Shown piece by piece: positions 1 through 9,315 of a stretch of DNA of 53,759 bases. The notes under the pieces were generated by a model that ran no database searches, was not told the DNA's origin, and was given only the letters and a program-made list of their open reading frames with translations. The DNA is from Arthrobacter sulfonylureivorans (GTDB lineage Bacteria; Actinomycetota; Actinomycetes; Actinomycetales; Micrococcaceae): positions 1 through 53,759 of the forward strand of contig RJAE01000018.1 in the NCBI GenBank assembly GCA_004000035.1. Direction: 5' to 3'. Position 1 is the stretch's first letter. Each line of letters starts with the position of its first letter. The translations under genes were made by a program, and so were the position numbers.

Positions 1-110
1 TCATAGCGTGGGGGAAACGCCCGGTCCCATTCCGAACCCGGAAGCTAAGGCCCACAGCGCCGATGGTACTGCACTCGGGAGGGTGTGGGAGAGTAGGTCA
101 CCGCCGGACA
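1..110 (+). rRNA. rrf: 5S ribosomal RNA, 5' end cut by window edge
   Basis: The sequence carries the conserved 5S core CCCATTCCGAACCCGGAAG, the following CTAAG, and the closing helix strand near GGTCACCGCCGGAC. About nine bases of the 5' end are missing, so a ribosomal RNA operon enters the window from the left on the plus strand. The 3' end is set by the end of the terminal helix and is accurate to one or two bases. Confidence 0.95.
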
Positions 111-120
111 TTCTTTCAAA

Positions 121-154
121 GGGAAGGCCCCGCCAACGACGGCGGGGCCTTCCC
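121..154 (+). terminator. rRNA operon terminator hairpin
   Basis: A perfect 14-bp stem (121-134 with 141-154, loop 135-140) of almost pure GC follows the 5S RNA by about ten bases. The run of T after it is weak, which is usual in high-GC actinobacteria. Confidence 0.8.
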
Positions 155-206
155 CCGTTAACACACCAATGCTGGCAGCCCCTGTCGCAAGCTTGGCCCG
201 CTGGCG

Positions 207-212
207 TAGCAT
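207..212 (+). promoter_or_regulatory. -10 box TAGCAT of a leaderless promoter
   Basis: TAGCAT lies seven bases before the ATG at 220, so transcription should begin at or next to the start codon. No Shine-Dalgarno sequence precedes this ATG. The same hexamer and spacing recur at 46411. Confidence 0.55.
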
Positions 213-219
213 GCACGTC

Positions 220-1611
220 ATGGGGGATGACGAACTGCTCCGCCGCACGGCCGAACTTGCTGCCGACTATCTGCGGTCGCTGCCGGAACGCCCGGTCAAA
301 ACGGGAATGGACGTAGCCGAGTTGCGCCGGGAGCTGGTGGGTCAACTGCCGCAGCGGGGCGAGGACCCGCGGAAGGTCATTGAACACCTGGCCGACGTCG
401 GCGGGCGGGCTGCCGTGGCGATGGCCGGCCCGCGCTATTTCGGCTTCGTGATTGGCGGCGCCCAACCCGCGGCACTTGCCGCCGACTGGCTGACGTCCAC
501 GTGGGACCAGAATGCCGGACTGTATGTAGCCGGCCCGGCCGCATCGGTGGTGGAAGAGGCAGTGGGCCAGTGGCTGCTGGACCTGTTCGGCCTGCCGCCG
601 GACAGCGGGTACGGGCTGGTCACCGGCTGCCAGATGGCCCACTTCACCTGCCTGGCTGCGGCACGGACAGCGGTGCTGGAACGTGCCGGCTGGGATGTGA
701 TCAGCGACGGGCTTTTCGGCGCACCGGAGATCGCCGTCGTTGTTGGAGAAGAAGCCCACAGCACCGTGTTGTCGGCCTTGCAGTACCTGGGGCTGGGGCG
801 CCGCCGCATTCACCTGGTGGACACGGACGAGCAGGGCCGGATCACGCTGGAAGCACTCGACGCCGTGCTGGAAAGGATCCCCGAGGGTCAGCCGCTGATC
901 GTGAACCTGCAGGCCGGCAACGTAAACACCGGTTCGTTTGATCCCCTCCGGGCGGCTTTGGAACGCGTGCAACGGCGGGACGGCGCCTGGGTGCACGTGG
1001 ACGGCGCCTTCGGATTGTGGGCCGCCGCGAGCCCAGAGCTCCGGCACCTGCTGGACGGCGTGGAACTTGCGGATTCGTGGGCCACCGACGCGCACAAGTG
1101 GCTCAACGTTCCCTACGACTCAGGTGTCGCCATTGTCCGCGACTCCGATGTGCACCAGCGCACCATGTCCCCGCCGCATGCGGCCTACCTTGAGTACGGG
1201 CAGGAGCGGGACGAGGTGGCCTGGGTGCCGGAGTTCTCCCGCCGGGCCCGCGGTTTCCCGGCCTACGCCGCGCTGCGGACCCTTGGCCGCGACGGAGTGG
1301 CGGACCTCGTGGGGCGCTGCTGTTCGCTGGCAGCTCGGATGGCCGGGCAACTGGCTGGAGCAGACGGCGTCCAGATCCTCAACGACGTAGTGCTCAACCA
1401 GGTGCTGGTCCGGTTCACGCCGGAGGACGGCTCCGACCCGGACGAGTTCACCCGTGAAGTAGTCCACCGGGTACAGGAGGACGGGACGCTCTGGCTCTCC
1501 GGCACGACCTGGCACGGGAAAGCCGCGATGCGGATCAGCGTCAGCAACTGGTCCACCACCGAAGCGGACGCCGACCGAAGCGTAGAGGCCATCCTGCGCT
1601 GCGCGCAGTGA
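220..1611 (+). CDS. PLP-dependent group II decarboxylase
   Basis: This is a fold-type I, pyridoxal-phosphate decarboxylase of about 463 residues, in the group that contains aromatic-L-amino-acid, glutamate and diaminobutyrate decarboxylases. The PLP lysine is in DAHKWLN (K293 counted from ATG 220), and HVDGAFG supplies the aspartate that contacts the pyridine nitrogen. The family removes the carboxyl group of an amino acid to give an amine in the cytoplasm. The substrate cannot be read from the sequence. I choose ATG 220 because a -10 box lies seven bases upstream; ATG 211 and a longer frame from 169 are possible. It stands alone, between the rRNA operon and a nitrilase-family gene. Confidence 0.88.
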   Translation: MGDDELLRRTAELAADYLRSLPERPVKTGMDVAELRRELVGQLPQRGEDPRKVIEHLADVGGRAAVAMAGPRYFGFVIGGAQPAALAADWLTSTWDQNAGLYVAGPAASVVEEAVGQWLLDLFGLPPDSGYGLVTGCQMAHFTCLAAARTAVLERAGWDVISDGLFGAPEIAVVVGEEAHSTVLSALQYLGLGRRRIHLVDTDEQGRITLEALDAVLERIPEGQPLIVNLQAGNVNTGSFDPLRAALERVQRRDGAWVHVDGAFGLWAAASPELRHLLDGVELADSWATDAHKWLNVPYDSGVAIVRDSDVHQRTMSPPHAAYLEYGQERDEVAWVPEFSRRARGFPAYAALRTLGRDGVADLVGRCCSLAARMAGQLAGADGVQILNDVVLNQVLVRFTPEDGSDPDEFTREVVHRVQEDGTLWLSGTTWHGKAAMRISVSNWSTTEADADRSVEAILRCAQ

Positions 1612-1788
1612 TGCTGGCTGAGAAGCCCGGGCGCACCGCCGTCGTGCCAGCGGGATCCTGAAGGCGGCCGCCGCGCTCGACCCGGCGCACCGCCGCCGTA
1701 CTCTGAATGCAACGTTCCCACCTGCGCCGATGAGTTGACCTTAGGTAGGCTGGAAGGACACACGCCGCCAGCAAGACGGGAGCGCATC

Positions 1789-2595
1789 ATGAAGATCAGC
1801 GTCGGACAGCTCAACCCCAGCGGGGAGATGTCGGAGAACCTCGCGACGGTGCGCTCGCTTGCCGAAGAGGCCAAGGCAGACGGCGCGGACCTGATTGTGT
1901 TGCCGGAAGAATCGATGTTCACCGTGCGGCATGTGCAGGGCGATCTGGCCGCTGCAGTGGACGCAAACTGGACCAAGTTCGTGCAGCAGCTGTCGTTCAT
2001 CGCCGCTGAGGTCGGCATTGCGATCATCGCGGGCGGCTACGAATCCAGCGGCGAGGAGCGGCCGTACAACACGCTGGTGATCGTGGACTCCAACGGCCGG
2101 ATTGTGGACACCTACCGCAAGCTGCACCTGTACGACGCCTTCTCCTACCAAGAGTCCAAGCGGATCAAGCCCGGCGACGGCGGCCTGAAGATCGTGCAAC
2201 TGGGGGAGCTGAACATCGGCGTGCTCACCTGCTACGACCTGCGCTTCCCCGAGCTGGCGCGGGCGCTGGCCTCGCAAGGGGCGGACCTGCTGTGCGTGCC
2301 GGCCGCCTGGTTCAAGGGCGATCACAAGATTGAGCACTGGGAAACGCTGCTGCGCGCCCGCGCCATCGAGAACACCTGCTGGGTGGCCGCGGCGGGGACC
2401 TCGAGCACCAACACCGTGGGACATTCGGCGATCCTGGACCCGATGGGGATCCCGGTGGCTTACCTGGACGACGAGCCTCGTGGCGTGGTCACCGTTGACG
2501 TGACCCGGCGCCGGATCGACGAGGTGCGTGAGTTCCTGCCCGTGCTCAAGAACCGCCGGCTCGCCAGCACGGTGGAGATTGTCCCGGCGCACTGA
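1789..2595 (+). CDS. Carbon-nitrogen hydrolase (nitrilase superfamily)
   Basis: A 268-residue amidase-type member of the nitrilase superfamily. The catalytic triad is visible: E40 in VLPEES, K111 in YRKLHLYD and C148 in TCYDLRFPE. The length and single-domain layout match the Nit/omega-amidase-like branch, which hydrolyses small amides such as deaminated glutathione or alpha-keto-glutaramate; which one is not clear. ATG 1789 is preceded by GGGAG at a normal distance, so I prefer it to the longer frame from 1735. A TAGGCT -10-like box at 1746 could give a short leader. It converges on the peroxidase gene across a bidirectional terminator. Confidence 0.9.
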   Translation: MKISVGQLNPSGEMSENLATVRSLAEEAKADGADLIVLPEESMFTVRHVQGDLAAAVDANWTKFVQQLSFIAAEVGIAIIAGGYESSGEERPYNTLVIVDSNGRIVDTYRKLHLYDAFSYQESKRIKPGDGGLKIVQLGELNIGVLTCYDLRFPELARALASQGADLLCVPAAWFKGDHKIEHWETLLRARAIENTCWVAAAGTSSTNTVGHSAILDPMGIPVAYLDDEPRGVVTVDVTRRRIDEVREFLPVLKNRRLASTVEIVPAH

Positions 2596-2647
2596 CACCG
2601 GGCAAACGGACAAGGGGAGCCACCGAGAGTAGCCGTTCCCGGCACGA

Positions 2648-2689
2648 AAAGAGTCCAGGCCCCGGATTTCTCCGAGGCCTGGACTCTTT
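2648..2689. terminator. Bidirectional terminator between convergent genes
   Basis: A 14-bp perfect stem (2648-2661 with 2676-2689) flanked by A-rich and T-rich ends can stop transcripts from both the hydrolase and the peroxidase gene. A smaller CGGA/TCCG stem sits inside it. Confidence 0.85.
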
Positions 2690-2707
2690 CTTGGTGGAGG
2701 CGGCTAT

Positions 2708-5700
2708 TTACCGTCCGGTCCGGAAGGACCAGTTGGTTGCTGACAGCCGGTTGCCGGAGGCATCCTTGATGCTGCTGCTCAGCCGAACCTTATAGGTGGC
2801 GTTAGCCTTCAACTTGCTCGACGGATTCAGGGTCGCCGTCTTGGTGCGCGAGTTGTAGCTGACCTTGGCCGAAACCGTCTTGCCCTTGCTGTCGACCAGC
2901 TTGAAGCTGGAGCCGCTGACTCCGGAGACTGCTTCGCTGAACTTCACGTGGACGTTGCCGCTCCGACTGACCGACTTGGCTCCGGATGCGGGCGTCCGCT
3001 TGGACACCGTGGGCCGGCTTTCCGTCTTGAAGCTCCAGCTGGAGGCCGCCAGGCGGTTGCCGTTGACGTCGGTGATGCCGTTGGTGAGGCTCACCGTGAA
3101 GCGGGTGCTGCTCGGCAGGATCGCCTTCGGCTTCACTGTCACCGTGCGCTTCGCAGCGTCGTAGCTGACGGTCGCTGGTACCAGCTTGCCCGCGGAGGTC
3201 TTCAACGTCACCGTGCTGGCGCTGGCGCCCTTGACCGGTTCGCTGAACGTCACCGCCAGATTCCGGTTGGTGGCCACGTTGGTGCCGTTCACCGCCGGGG
3301 TCCGTCCGGCGATGGCCGGCGCGGCTTCGGTGGTGAAGTTCCAGGTGGTTGCCGTGATCGGGTTACCCGTCAGGTCCGTGATGCCGTTGGTCAGCCGCAC
3401 GGTGTAGGTGCGGTTGGTCAGTAGATTGGCATTGGGGTTGAGGGTGACCGTCCTGGTTGCGGTGTTGTAGCTCAGTGCCGCGGTCACTGCCGTGCCGGCC
3501 GAGTTGGTAACTCGGAAGGTGTTGGCGTTGACTCCGGTGATCGGTTCGCTGAAGGTAGCGGTGATGTTGCCGTTGGCGGACACGTTGGTGGCGTTCACCG
3601 CCGGGGTGCGTCCGGTGATGGACGGTCCGGCTTCGGTGGTGAAGTTCCAGGTGGTTGCCGTGATCGGGTTATCCGTCAGGTCCGTGATGCCGTTGGTCAG
3701 CCGCACGGTGTAGGTGCTGTTGGTCAGTAGGTTGGCGTTCGGGTTGAGGGTGACCGTCCGGGTTGCGGTGTTGTAGCTCAGTGCCGCGGTCACTGCCGTG
3801 CCGGCCGAGTTGGTGACTCGGAAGGTGGTGGCGTTTACTCCGGTGATCGGTTCGCTGAAGGTAGCGGTGATGTTGCCGTTGGCGGCCACGTTGGTGGCGT
3901 TCACCGCCGGGGTGCGTCCGGTGACGGACGGTCCGGCTTCGGTGGTGAAGTTCCAGGTGGTGGTCGGAAGGGCATTGCCCTGCAGATCCCGGATGCCGCT
4001 GCTCAACTGCACCGTGTAGGTGCGGTTAGTCAGCAGGTTGGCACTGGGATTCAGGGTGACCGTCCTGGTTGCGGCGTTGTAGCTCAGTGCCGCGGTCACT
4101 GCCGTGCCGGCCGAGTTGGTGACTCGGAAGGTGTTGGCGTTGACTCCGGTGATCGGTTCGCTGAAGGTAGCGGTGACGTTGCCGTTGGCGGCCACGTTGG
4201 TGGCGTTCACCGCAGGGGTGCGTCCAGTCACTGACGGAGCGGGTCCGGTAGTAGTGAACGTCCAGCTGGTGGCAGCCAGGGCGTTGCCCCCCGTGTCCCG
4301 GATTCCGTTGGTGAGCCGAACGGTGTAAACCGTGTCGATCGCCAGATCCGCCACCGGGTTGAGCGTCACCGTTCGGGTAGCCGCATCGTAGGTTACGGTG
4401 GCGGCAGTCGGTGTCGTTGCTCCTGCTGCCGTCAACGTAGCCGTTGTCCCGTCGATCCCCCTGACGACCTCGTTGAAGGTCGCTGTGATGTCGGCCCCGA
4501 GTGCCACATTCGTTGCCCCGGCAGCCGGTGCGCGGTCCGTCACCGTAGGTGCCTGGGTGTCCGACAAGGCCGACACGTCAACGGTCTGATCGGTGAACCG
4601 GAGCTGCTCCACATTGGTGATGGTGTCGGTGCCGTCGTCCCCGGTACCGCGGGTGTGGGCGACGGTGGTGACACCGTTGGAGGTAGTGATGTCGTATTCA
4701 TCGCGTGCGCCTGAGAAGTTGGCGGTGTCGATGTCGGTCGAAGCCGCACTGTTGAGGATTTCCCGCACGATGACAACGTTGCCCGGGTCAATCTTGCCGG
4801 CCATGATGTCGGCCTGAATGCTCTTCAGGTTGGTAACGGTTTTCAATTCCGTTCCCTGGTCGTCGCGGACACTCAGTCGGACGTTCAGCCACTTGTCGCC
4901 ATCGATGATGTCATCGGCGCCGTTGCCCCAGATCTGGTCGCTCCCGCCTCCGCCGATGATGATGTTGCCTGCGCCGAATTCGGTGGCGCCAGCGGGCAGC
5001 AGATCGGCCAGGCCGGCGATCCGCTTGATTCCCTCAGCATCGAGCGTATTGGTGAGGCCGGGTACGGCGACTTCGTTGTCGGGATCTGATGGAGCGACGT
5101 CATCACCGCGCAGGACGTCGTCCTTGTCCCAGCCGGAGAGGGCTTCCACCAGCAGGAACCTGTCCTTGAGGGCGTTGGGGCCCTCCACGATGATCATCCG
5201 CATGTCGGAATCGGCCGCTTCCACGGACCGTGCGTGGGTCACCCAGTCGAAGCCGTAGACGCCGTGGTTGCGTTCGATACCGGGGCCGGCGACCATGATG
5301 TCGTCACCGCCTTCGGCATCGTAATCGTCCTCGCCGCTGTCGCCGATGAGGACGTCGTGGCCGGGGTTGTTGATGTCGTCGAAGAAAGGTGCGCCGCTGT
5401 CGCCCTGGAGCAGGTCGTTTGCGTTGCCGCCTTCCGCCCAGTCATCGCCGCCGCCGCCGAACACCGCGTCCGGGCCATCGCCGGCCATGATGAGGTCGTC
5501 GCCCTCGCCGGCAAACGTCTCGTTGCCGTTGAGGCCGCCGTTGGAGAAGTCGTCGCCGTCTCCGGACATGATGATGTCCAGTCCGGGGCCGGCGTCGATC
5601 GCGTCGTTGCCCGGCCCGCCCTTGAGCACGTCGTCCCCGTGGGAGTCGGTGATCCGGTCGTTGCCGGCGCCGCCAAGGATGGTGTCTGCGCCGTCGTTGC

Positions 5701-8584
5701 CTTCGATGATGTCATCGCCGCCGTTGCCCCAGACGGTGTCGTTGTCGACGCCAGCCCAGATCCGGTCAATCCCGTCTGCGCCGTCGACGTCGTCCTTGCC
5801 GTTGTAGGTCGCCTGGGCGTTCAGGCCCGGGCGGTCCACGCTGTTGGAGACGCGGTAGCGGATGGTGCCGTCGGCCATGCGCATCAGCAGCGCGGATTCG
5901 TCACAGACGGAGGCAGGGTCATCGGCCACGTTGTTGTTTCCTGGGGCGCTGACGATGTTGCTCATTTCGAATTCGCAGTCCGCCACCCCGAAGACATCAG
6001 CCTTGAGCGCGGCGGCGTCAGTATTACGCATCACCAGCTCGGCCATCGAGTTGCCTTCCAGCTGCGTGCGCAGGTTCAGGCCGGAAGTGCGGGACAGGTA
6101 GTAGAGCCGGTCGCCGTCCTGCAGGTCCGTCATCTCACGTTCAAAGATGTAGTTGAAGGTGGAACCGAGCAGTCCGCCGAAAAGGTTCTGCGCCTCGGCG
6201 AGGCCGCCGACCCACAGATCGATCTTGTCCAAGCCGGTCGTGGAAGCTGTGCCGTCGTTCGCCCACTCGCCGTTGCTGTTGACGAAGTCGTAGGCATCGG
6301 CCGGTGTCTCCGCCCCGGGATCGGGGCTCATGTCGAAGAGCTTCTGCGCCGCGGCCCGCTTGGCATCGATGGATGTGGCCCCGGTGATGCTGGGGTGGGT
6401 GCCATAAGCAGCCATGAAGTTGACCACCGAATCCGGATGCTTCATCGCCTGTCCGAAGTCCACCCAGCTGCTGTAGGGCTTCAGCGACGACTCGCTCGTC
6501 TTCGCGTAGAGATCCTTGCGGAAGTTGTTCAGCGACGGAACGCCGGTGTCCCGGCCGCGGGCGATGTTGAGCGAGGCCAGGTCGAGGGGCAGACCGAGCA
6601 CGTTATTGCGCAGCGTGTCGGTGACGAACTCGTCGAGTTCGGCGCCCACTTGGTCCGTCATGCCCATCGCAATCGCGCCGGCTGCCTGCTCGGGGGACAT
6701 TGTGTTGTCCCCGTTTGCATAGTAGGCCGGCGGATTCAGGAACGCGTCCAGCAGCGGGAGGCCGATATCGGCTCCGCTGTTGGTCTTCCGGTCCACCGTG
6801 TCCGTCAGCATGGAGTGTCCGAACCGGTAGGTCGCGTGGGCGAACTCCGCGTGGATCGCCGGGTTGATACCCGTGTCGGACTGGGTAAAGACGTTGAACG
6901 GATTGATGCCCGGTTGGATCTTCCGCGCGAAGTCCTCGAAGACGATGTGCTGGTACTCCATCTCCGTGACGAAGCGGGCGGCCTGGAAGAGACGCTCCCC
7001 GTTCCATTCGCCGTTGGGTAGCTTCCACTCGTTCAGATCCAGGTTCAGCGAAGTCAACAGGTCTTCCATGTAGGTGACCAACCGGTTGTGCTCCGAGTGG
7101 AAGACCTGGTGGACGGCGGTGAGTCCAATGTTCTCGTTGACGCGTCCGTCACCGGCGATGAAGTGCTCGTTGAGCATTTCGTCGTCGTAGGTGCCCGCGG
7201 CCTGCGTGCCGGTCGCGGGGGTAATATCGGTGTCTCCGTCGGGAGCGAGTGCAGCGCCGGACTGCGAATTGAACGGTGCCGCGTAGTGGGAGATGTCGTC
7301 CAGGAACGCGATGCCGATCCGCTGGACATCCTCCGGCGGCGCCACAGGGTCTTCCAGGTTCCCTTCCACGAACTCGTTGTCCTGCGTGATGTACTGCGGC
7401 AGGCCGTTGGGGCCCCGCAGGAAGCGCCCGTACTGGTCGGTGGCCAGCATCGGGATGTTCACGACGTCGGCGTCGGAGAGCTCCAGGCCGAGCATAGACG
7501 CGGCCTGGGCCTTGATGTCCGCCCAGGTGGCCATGCCGCCGGGGGCGCCCTCAACCAGTTCGCCGGTCGAGACCGGGTCGCCGTTTTCGTTGAGCTCGTA
7601 GTCCCGGAGGAAGACCTGATGGGACGGATTCGAGGAGTAGGTCTGGCTCTGGTCAACCCACGGGGAGTCCGTGTTTGTACCGTCCTGGATGTCATCCTCC
7701 GTGCCGAGTACACCGTCGGGACCCGGCTGGTTCTCCGCCCGGTTGAGGATCATGAAGTTGGTCCGCCCGCCCGGGACATACAGCGGATCGTCCGTTGCCA
7801 GAGGCATCATGACCATGTTCGAGGTCTTCTTGGTGAAGTCGATGCCGTGGTCGAAGAACTGGCCGAACAGGGCAAAGAAGCCGTTGTATGGCGGCGAGAG
7901 CCCAAAGTCAGTGGTGACGTTCGGGATGTCGAGTGTCTCCCCTTCGGGCACGCAGTCTTTGGGCAGGTTATCGGCATCGCAAGGAACCGCACTCGGACCG
8001 TCGTTCACCGTCCGGTGCGCCTTGCCGGCCGCAGCGATCGCGGCTGGATTGCTGGAGGTCTGGTCCACAATGACGTTGCTGATGAAGCGGGGCTCGGCAT
8101 CAGTCACGCTGGTGTTGACGGACTTGTATTTTCCGCCGTCAGCGGTGGTCCGCCATTCCGGCTCTGCCAGTCGCGGGAACGGCAGGCTAGCCTTCCCATA
8201 GTGCCCCTGGTCGACCACGAGGTTGTTATCAGAGCCGTCCACGGTGCGCAGCCCGTAGGGCAGCAGCGGATTGGCTATCTGGTTGGGGCCGGAGCCGAGG
8301 AGCGGTTGGCCCGCTACGGGCTTACCGTCGGCGTCTTCCTTGGTTGCGTGGTTCTCCGCAATCTTGATTTGCTTCAGGATGAACCTCATGTCCCCGGCAT
8401 TGAGGGTCAGGCCCTGACCGACCGGCGCTGCCAGCGCCGCGGGGGCGAGAGCTGAGGGCAGCACGCCCGCGCCCAGCACCAGCGCGGCCAGCCCGGCCGT
8501 GACTTTTTGCGGGACGGATGGCTTCCCCCTTTGGGCACGTTCGGTGCCCCTCCTGTGCTTTGGGTGGGCGGATTTCTTGAACAT
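2708..8584 (-). CDS. Giant secreted haem peroxidase with calcium and Ig-like repeats
   Basis: A 1958-residue exported protein. Residues 1-55 are a basic, hydrophobic signal peptide ending near PAALAAP. Residues about 190-870 are an animal-type (peroxinectin-like) haem peroxidase domain: QFFDHGIDF (distal His, about 245), VFHSEHNRLV (about 497), ATYRFGHSML (proximal His, about 585) and LNIARGRDTG (about 671). Residues about 925-1230 hold RTX-like nonapeptides of the GGxGxD type, which bind calcium. The C-terminal 600 residues are six Ig-like (Big_5/SbsA type) repeats. No LPXTG or other wall anchor is seen, so it is probably secreted or loosely surface-bound. Likely activity is H2O2-dependent oxidation; the substrate is unknown. 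ATG 8584 follows GGGGAG by seven bases, better than the upstream start at 8626. Confidence 0.9.
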   Translation of the reverse strand: MFKKSAHPKHRRGTERAQRGKPSVPQKVTAGLAALVLGAGVLPSALAPAALAAPVGQGLTLNAGDMRFILKQIKIAENHATKEDADGKPVAGQPLLGSGPNQIANPLLPYGLRTVDGSDNNLVVDQGHYGKASLPFPRLAEPEWRTTADGGKYKSVNTSVTDAEPRFISNVIVDQTSSNPAAIAAAGKAHRTVNDGPSAVPCDADNLPKDCVPEGETLDIPNVTTDFGLSPPYNGFFALFGQFFDHGIDFTKKTSNMVMMPLATDDPLYVPGGRTNFMILNRAENQPGPDGVLGTEDDIQDGTNTDSPWVDQSQTYSSNPSHQVFLRDYELNENGDPVSTGELVEGAPGGMATWADIKAQAASMLGLELSDADVVNIPMLATDQYGRFLRGPNGLPQYITQDNEFVEGNLEDPVAPPEDVQRIGIAFLDDISHYAAPFNSQSGAALAPDGDTDITPATGTQAAGTYDDEMLNEHFIAGDGRVNENIGLTAVHQVFHSEHNRLVTYMEDLLTSLNLDLNEWKLPNGEWNGERLFQAARFVTEMEYQHIVFEDFARKIQPGINPFNVFTQSDTGINPAIHAEFAHATYRFGHSMLTDTVDRKTNSGADIGLPLLDAFLNPPAYYANGDNTMSPEQAAGAIAMGMTDQVGAELDEFVTDTLRNNVLGLPLDLASLNIARGRDTGVPSLNNFRKDLYAKTSESSLKPYSSWVDFGQAMKHPDSVVNFMAAYGTHPSITGATSIDAKRAAAQKLFDMSPDPGAETPADAYDFVNSNGEWANDGTASTTGLDKIDLWVGGLAEAQNLFGGLLGSTFNYIFEREMTDLQDGDRLYYLSRTSGLNLRTQLEGNSMAELVMRNTDAAALKADVFGVADCEFEMSNIVSAPGNNNVADDPASVCDESALLMRMADGTIRYRVSNSVDRPGLNAQATYNGKDDVDGADGIDRIWAGVDNDTVWGNGGDDIIEGNDGADTILGGAGNDRITDSHGDDVLKGGPGNDAIDAGPGLDIIMSGDGDDFSNGGLNGNETFAGEGDDLIMAGDGPDAVFGGGGDDWAEGGNANDLLQGDSGAPFFDDINNPGHDVLIGDSGEDDYDAEGGDDIMVAGPGIERNHGVYGFDWVTHARSVEAADSDMRMIIVEGPNALKDRFLLVEALSGWDKDDVLRGDDVAPSDPDNEVAVPGLTNTLDAEGIKRIAGLADLLPAGATEFGAGNIIIGGGGSDQIWGNGADDIIDGDKWLNVRLSVRDDQGTELKTVTNLKSIQADIMAGKIDPGNVVIVREILNSAASTDIDTANFSGARDEYDITTSNGVTTVAHTRGTGDDGTDTITNVEQLRFTDQTVDVSALSDTQAPTVTDRAPAAGATNVALGADITATFNEVVRGIDGTTATLTAAGATTPTAATVTYDAATRTVTLNPVADLAIDTVYTVRLTNGIRDTGGNALAATSWTFTTTGPAPSVTGRTPAVNATNVAANGNVTATFSEPITGVNANTFRVTNSAGTAVTAALSYNAATRTVTLNPSANLLTNRTYTVQLSSGIRDLQGNALPTTTWNFTTEAGPSVTGRTPAVNATNVAANGNITATFSEPITGVNATTFRVTNSAGTAVTAALSYNTATRTVTLNPNANLLTNSTYTVRLTNGITDLTDNPITATTWNFTTEAGPSITGRTPAVNATNVSANGNITATFSEPITGVNANTFRVTNSAGTAVTAALSYNTATRTVTLNPNANLLTNRTYTVRLTNGITDLTGNPITATTWNFTTEAAPAIAGRTPAVNGTNVATNRNLAVTFSEPVKGASASTVTLKTSAGKLVPATVSYDAAKRTVTVKPKAILPSSTRFTVSLTNGITDVNGNRLAASSWSFKTESRPTVSKRTPASGAKSVSRSGNVHVKFSEAVSGVSGSSFKLVDSKGKTVSAKVSYNSRTKTATLNPSSKLKANATYKVRLSSSIKDASGNRLSATNWSFRTGR
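3300..4225 (-). repeat. Tandem 306-bp repeats coding Ig-like domains
   Basis: Three consecutive units of 102 codons (anchor GRTPAVNATNV, then ATFSEPITGVNA and TTWNFTTEA) are almost identical in both DNA and protein. The two most alike differ at about six of 102 residues. Less similar units lie on both sides, making six in all. The central similarity indicates recent duplication or gene conversion within one coding sequence. Confidence 0.9.
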
Positions 8585-8685
8585 GGTGACTCCCCTAGTC
8601 GAGTGATGTGTGGCTGGCCACAGCATCTGACGAGGACCTTGGGGAAATCCTTAGAAGCTTCTACTTCATCTTCCGGACAGGAAAA

Positions 8686-8740
8686 AGCCCGCCCCTTGCC
8701 TCTGCTCTCCCAGGGGAAAGTCAGGGACAAGGGGCGGGCT
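8686..8740 (-). terminator. Terminator of the metY operon
   Basis: A 13-bp stem (8686-8698 with 8728-8740) closes a hairpin. Read on the minus strand it is followed by TTTTTC, the normal form of an intrinsic terminator, just after the stop of the CoA-binding protein gene. Confidence 0.85.
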
Positions 8741-8817
8741 ATCAGTTTCGGGCGTCCGGCCTTACAACGCCGGTAAACGGACTCTCCGCTGGCGGGCGCG
8801 GCCGCCGGCAATCCGCT

Positions 8818-9315
8818 CTATGCAGTCAGCTGCCGCTTGGAGGAGATCACGCCGGTGTCGAAGCCGGCCAAGTGCAGGCCGCCGTGGAAGCGGGCGTGCT
8901 CGATTTTTACGCAGCGGTCCATCACCACGTTCAGGCCGGCGGCCTCGGCCTTCGCCGCTACCTCCTCGTGCCAGGAGCCCAGCTGCAGCCAGATGGTCTT
9001 GGCGCCGACGGCCAGCGTCTCCTCCAGCACGGTGGGCAGGTCGTCGTGCTTGCGGAATACGTCCACCAGGTCCGGGACCTCGGGCAGGTCCGCCAGCGAC
9101 TTGTAGACCGGCTGGCCCAGGATCTCCTTGGCCACCGGGTTCACGAAGTAGACCTTGTACGGCGAGCTGGACAGCAGGTACGTGGCGACGAAGTAGCTGG
9201 CGCGGCTGGGCTTGTCCGAGGCGCCAACGATGGCGATGGACTTGGTATTGCGCAGGATGTTCAGCCGTTCCGGTGCGGATGGTCCCACCCAGGTGCGTTC
9301 TGCGGTCGCGGTCAC
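8818..9315 (-). CDS. CoA-binding domain protein, MetY partner gene
   Basis: A 165-residue single-domain protein of the YccU-like CoA_binding family (Rossmann fold). The nucleotide-binding turn is IAIVGASDKPSRASYFVA and the strand TIWLQLGSWHEEVAAKAEAA is typical. Its start overlaps the metY stop by four bases (ATGA), so the two are translationally coupled in one SAM-riboswitch transcript. Such proteins often neighbour metY in actinobacteria, but no reaction is established; a role in holding CoA or a persulfide-type sulfur carrier is speculation. A paralogue of similar fold is at 22260-22676. Confidence 0.87.
   Translation of the reverse strand: MTATAERTWVGPSAPERLNILRNTKSIAIVGASDKPSRASYFVATYLLSSSPYKVYFVNPVAKEILGQPVYKSLADLPEVPDLVDVFRKHDDLPTVLEETLAVGAKTIWLQLGSWHEEVAAKAEAAGLNVVMDRCVKIEHARFHGGLHLAGFDTGVISSKRQLTA

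Noticed and set aside
5234-7021. A 595-codon plus-strand open frame within the peroxidase gene
   Set aside because: It mirrors the Asp/Gly-rich repeat codons of the peroxidase; no start signals and no recognisable fold.
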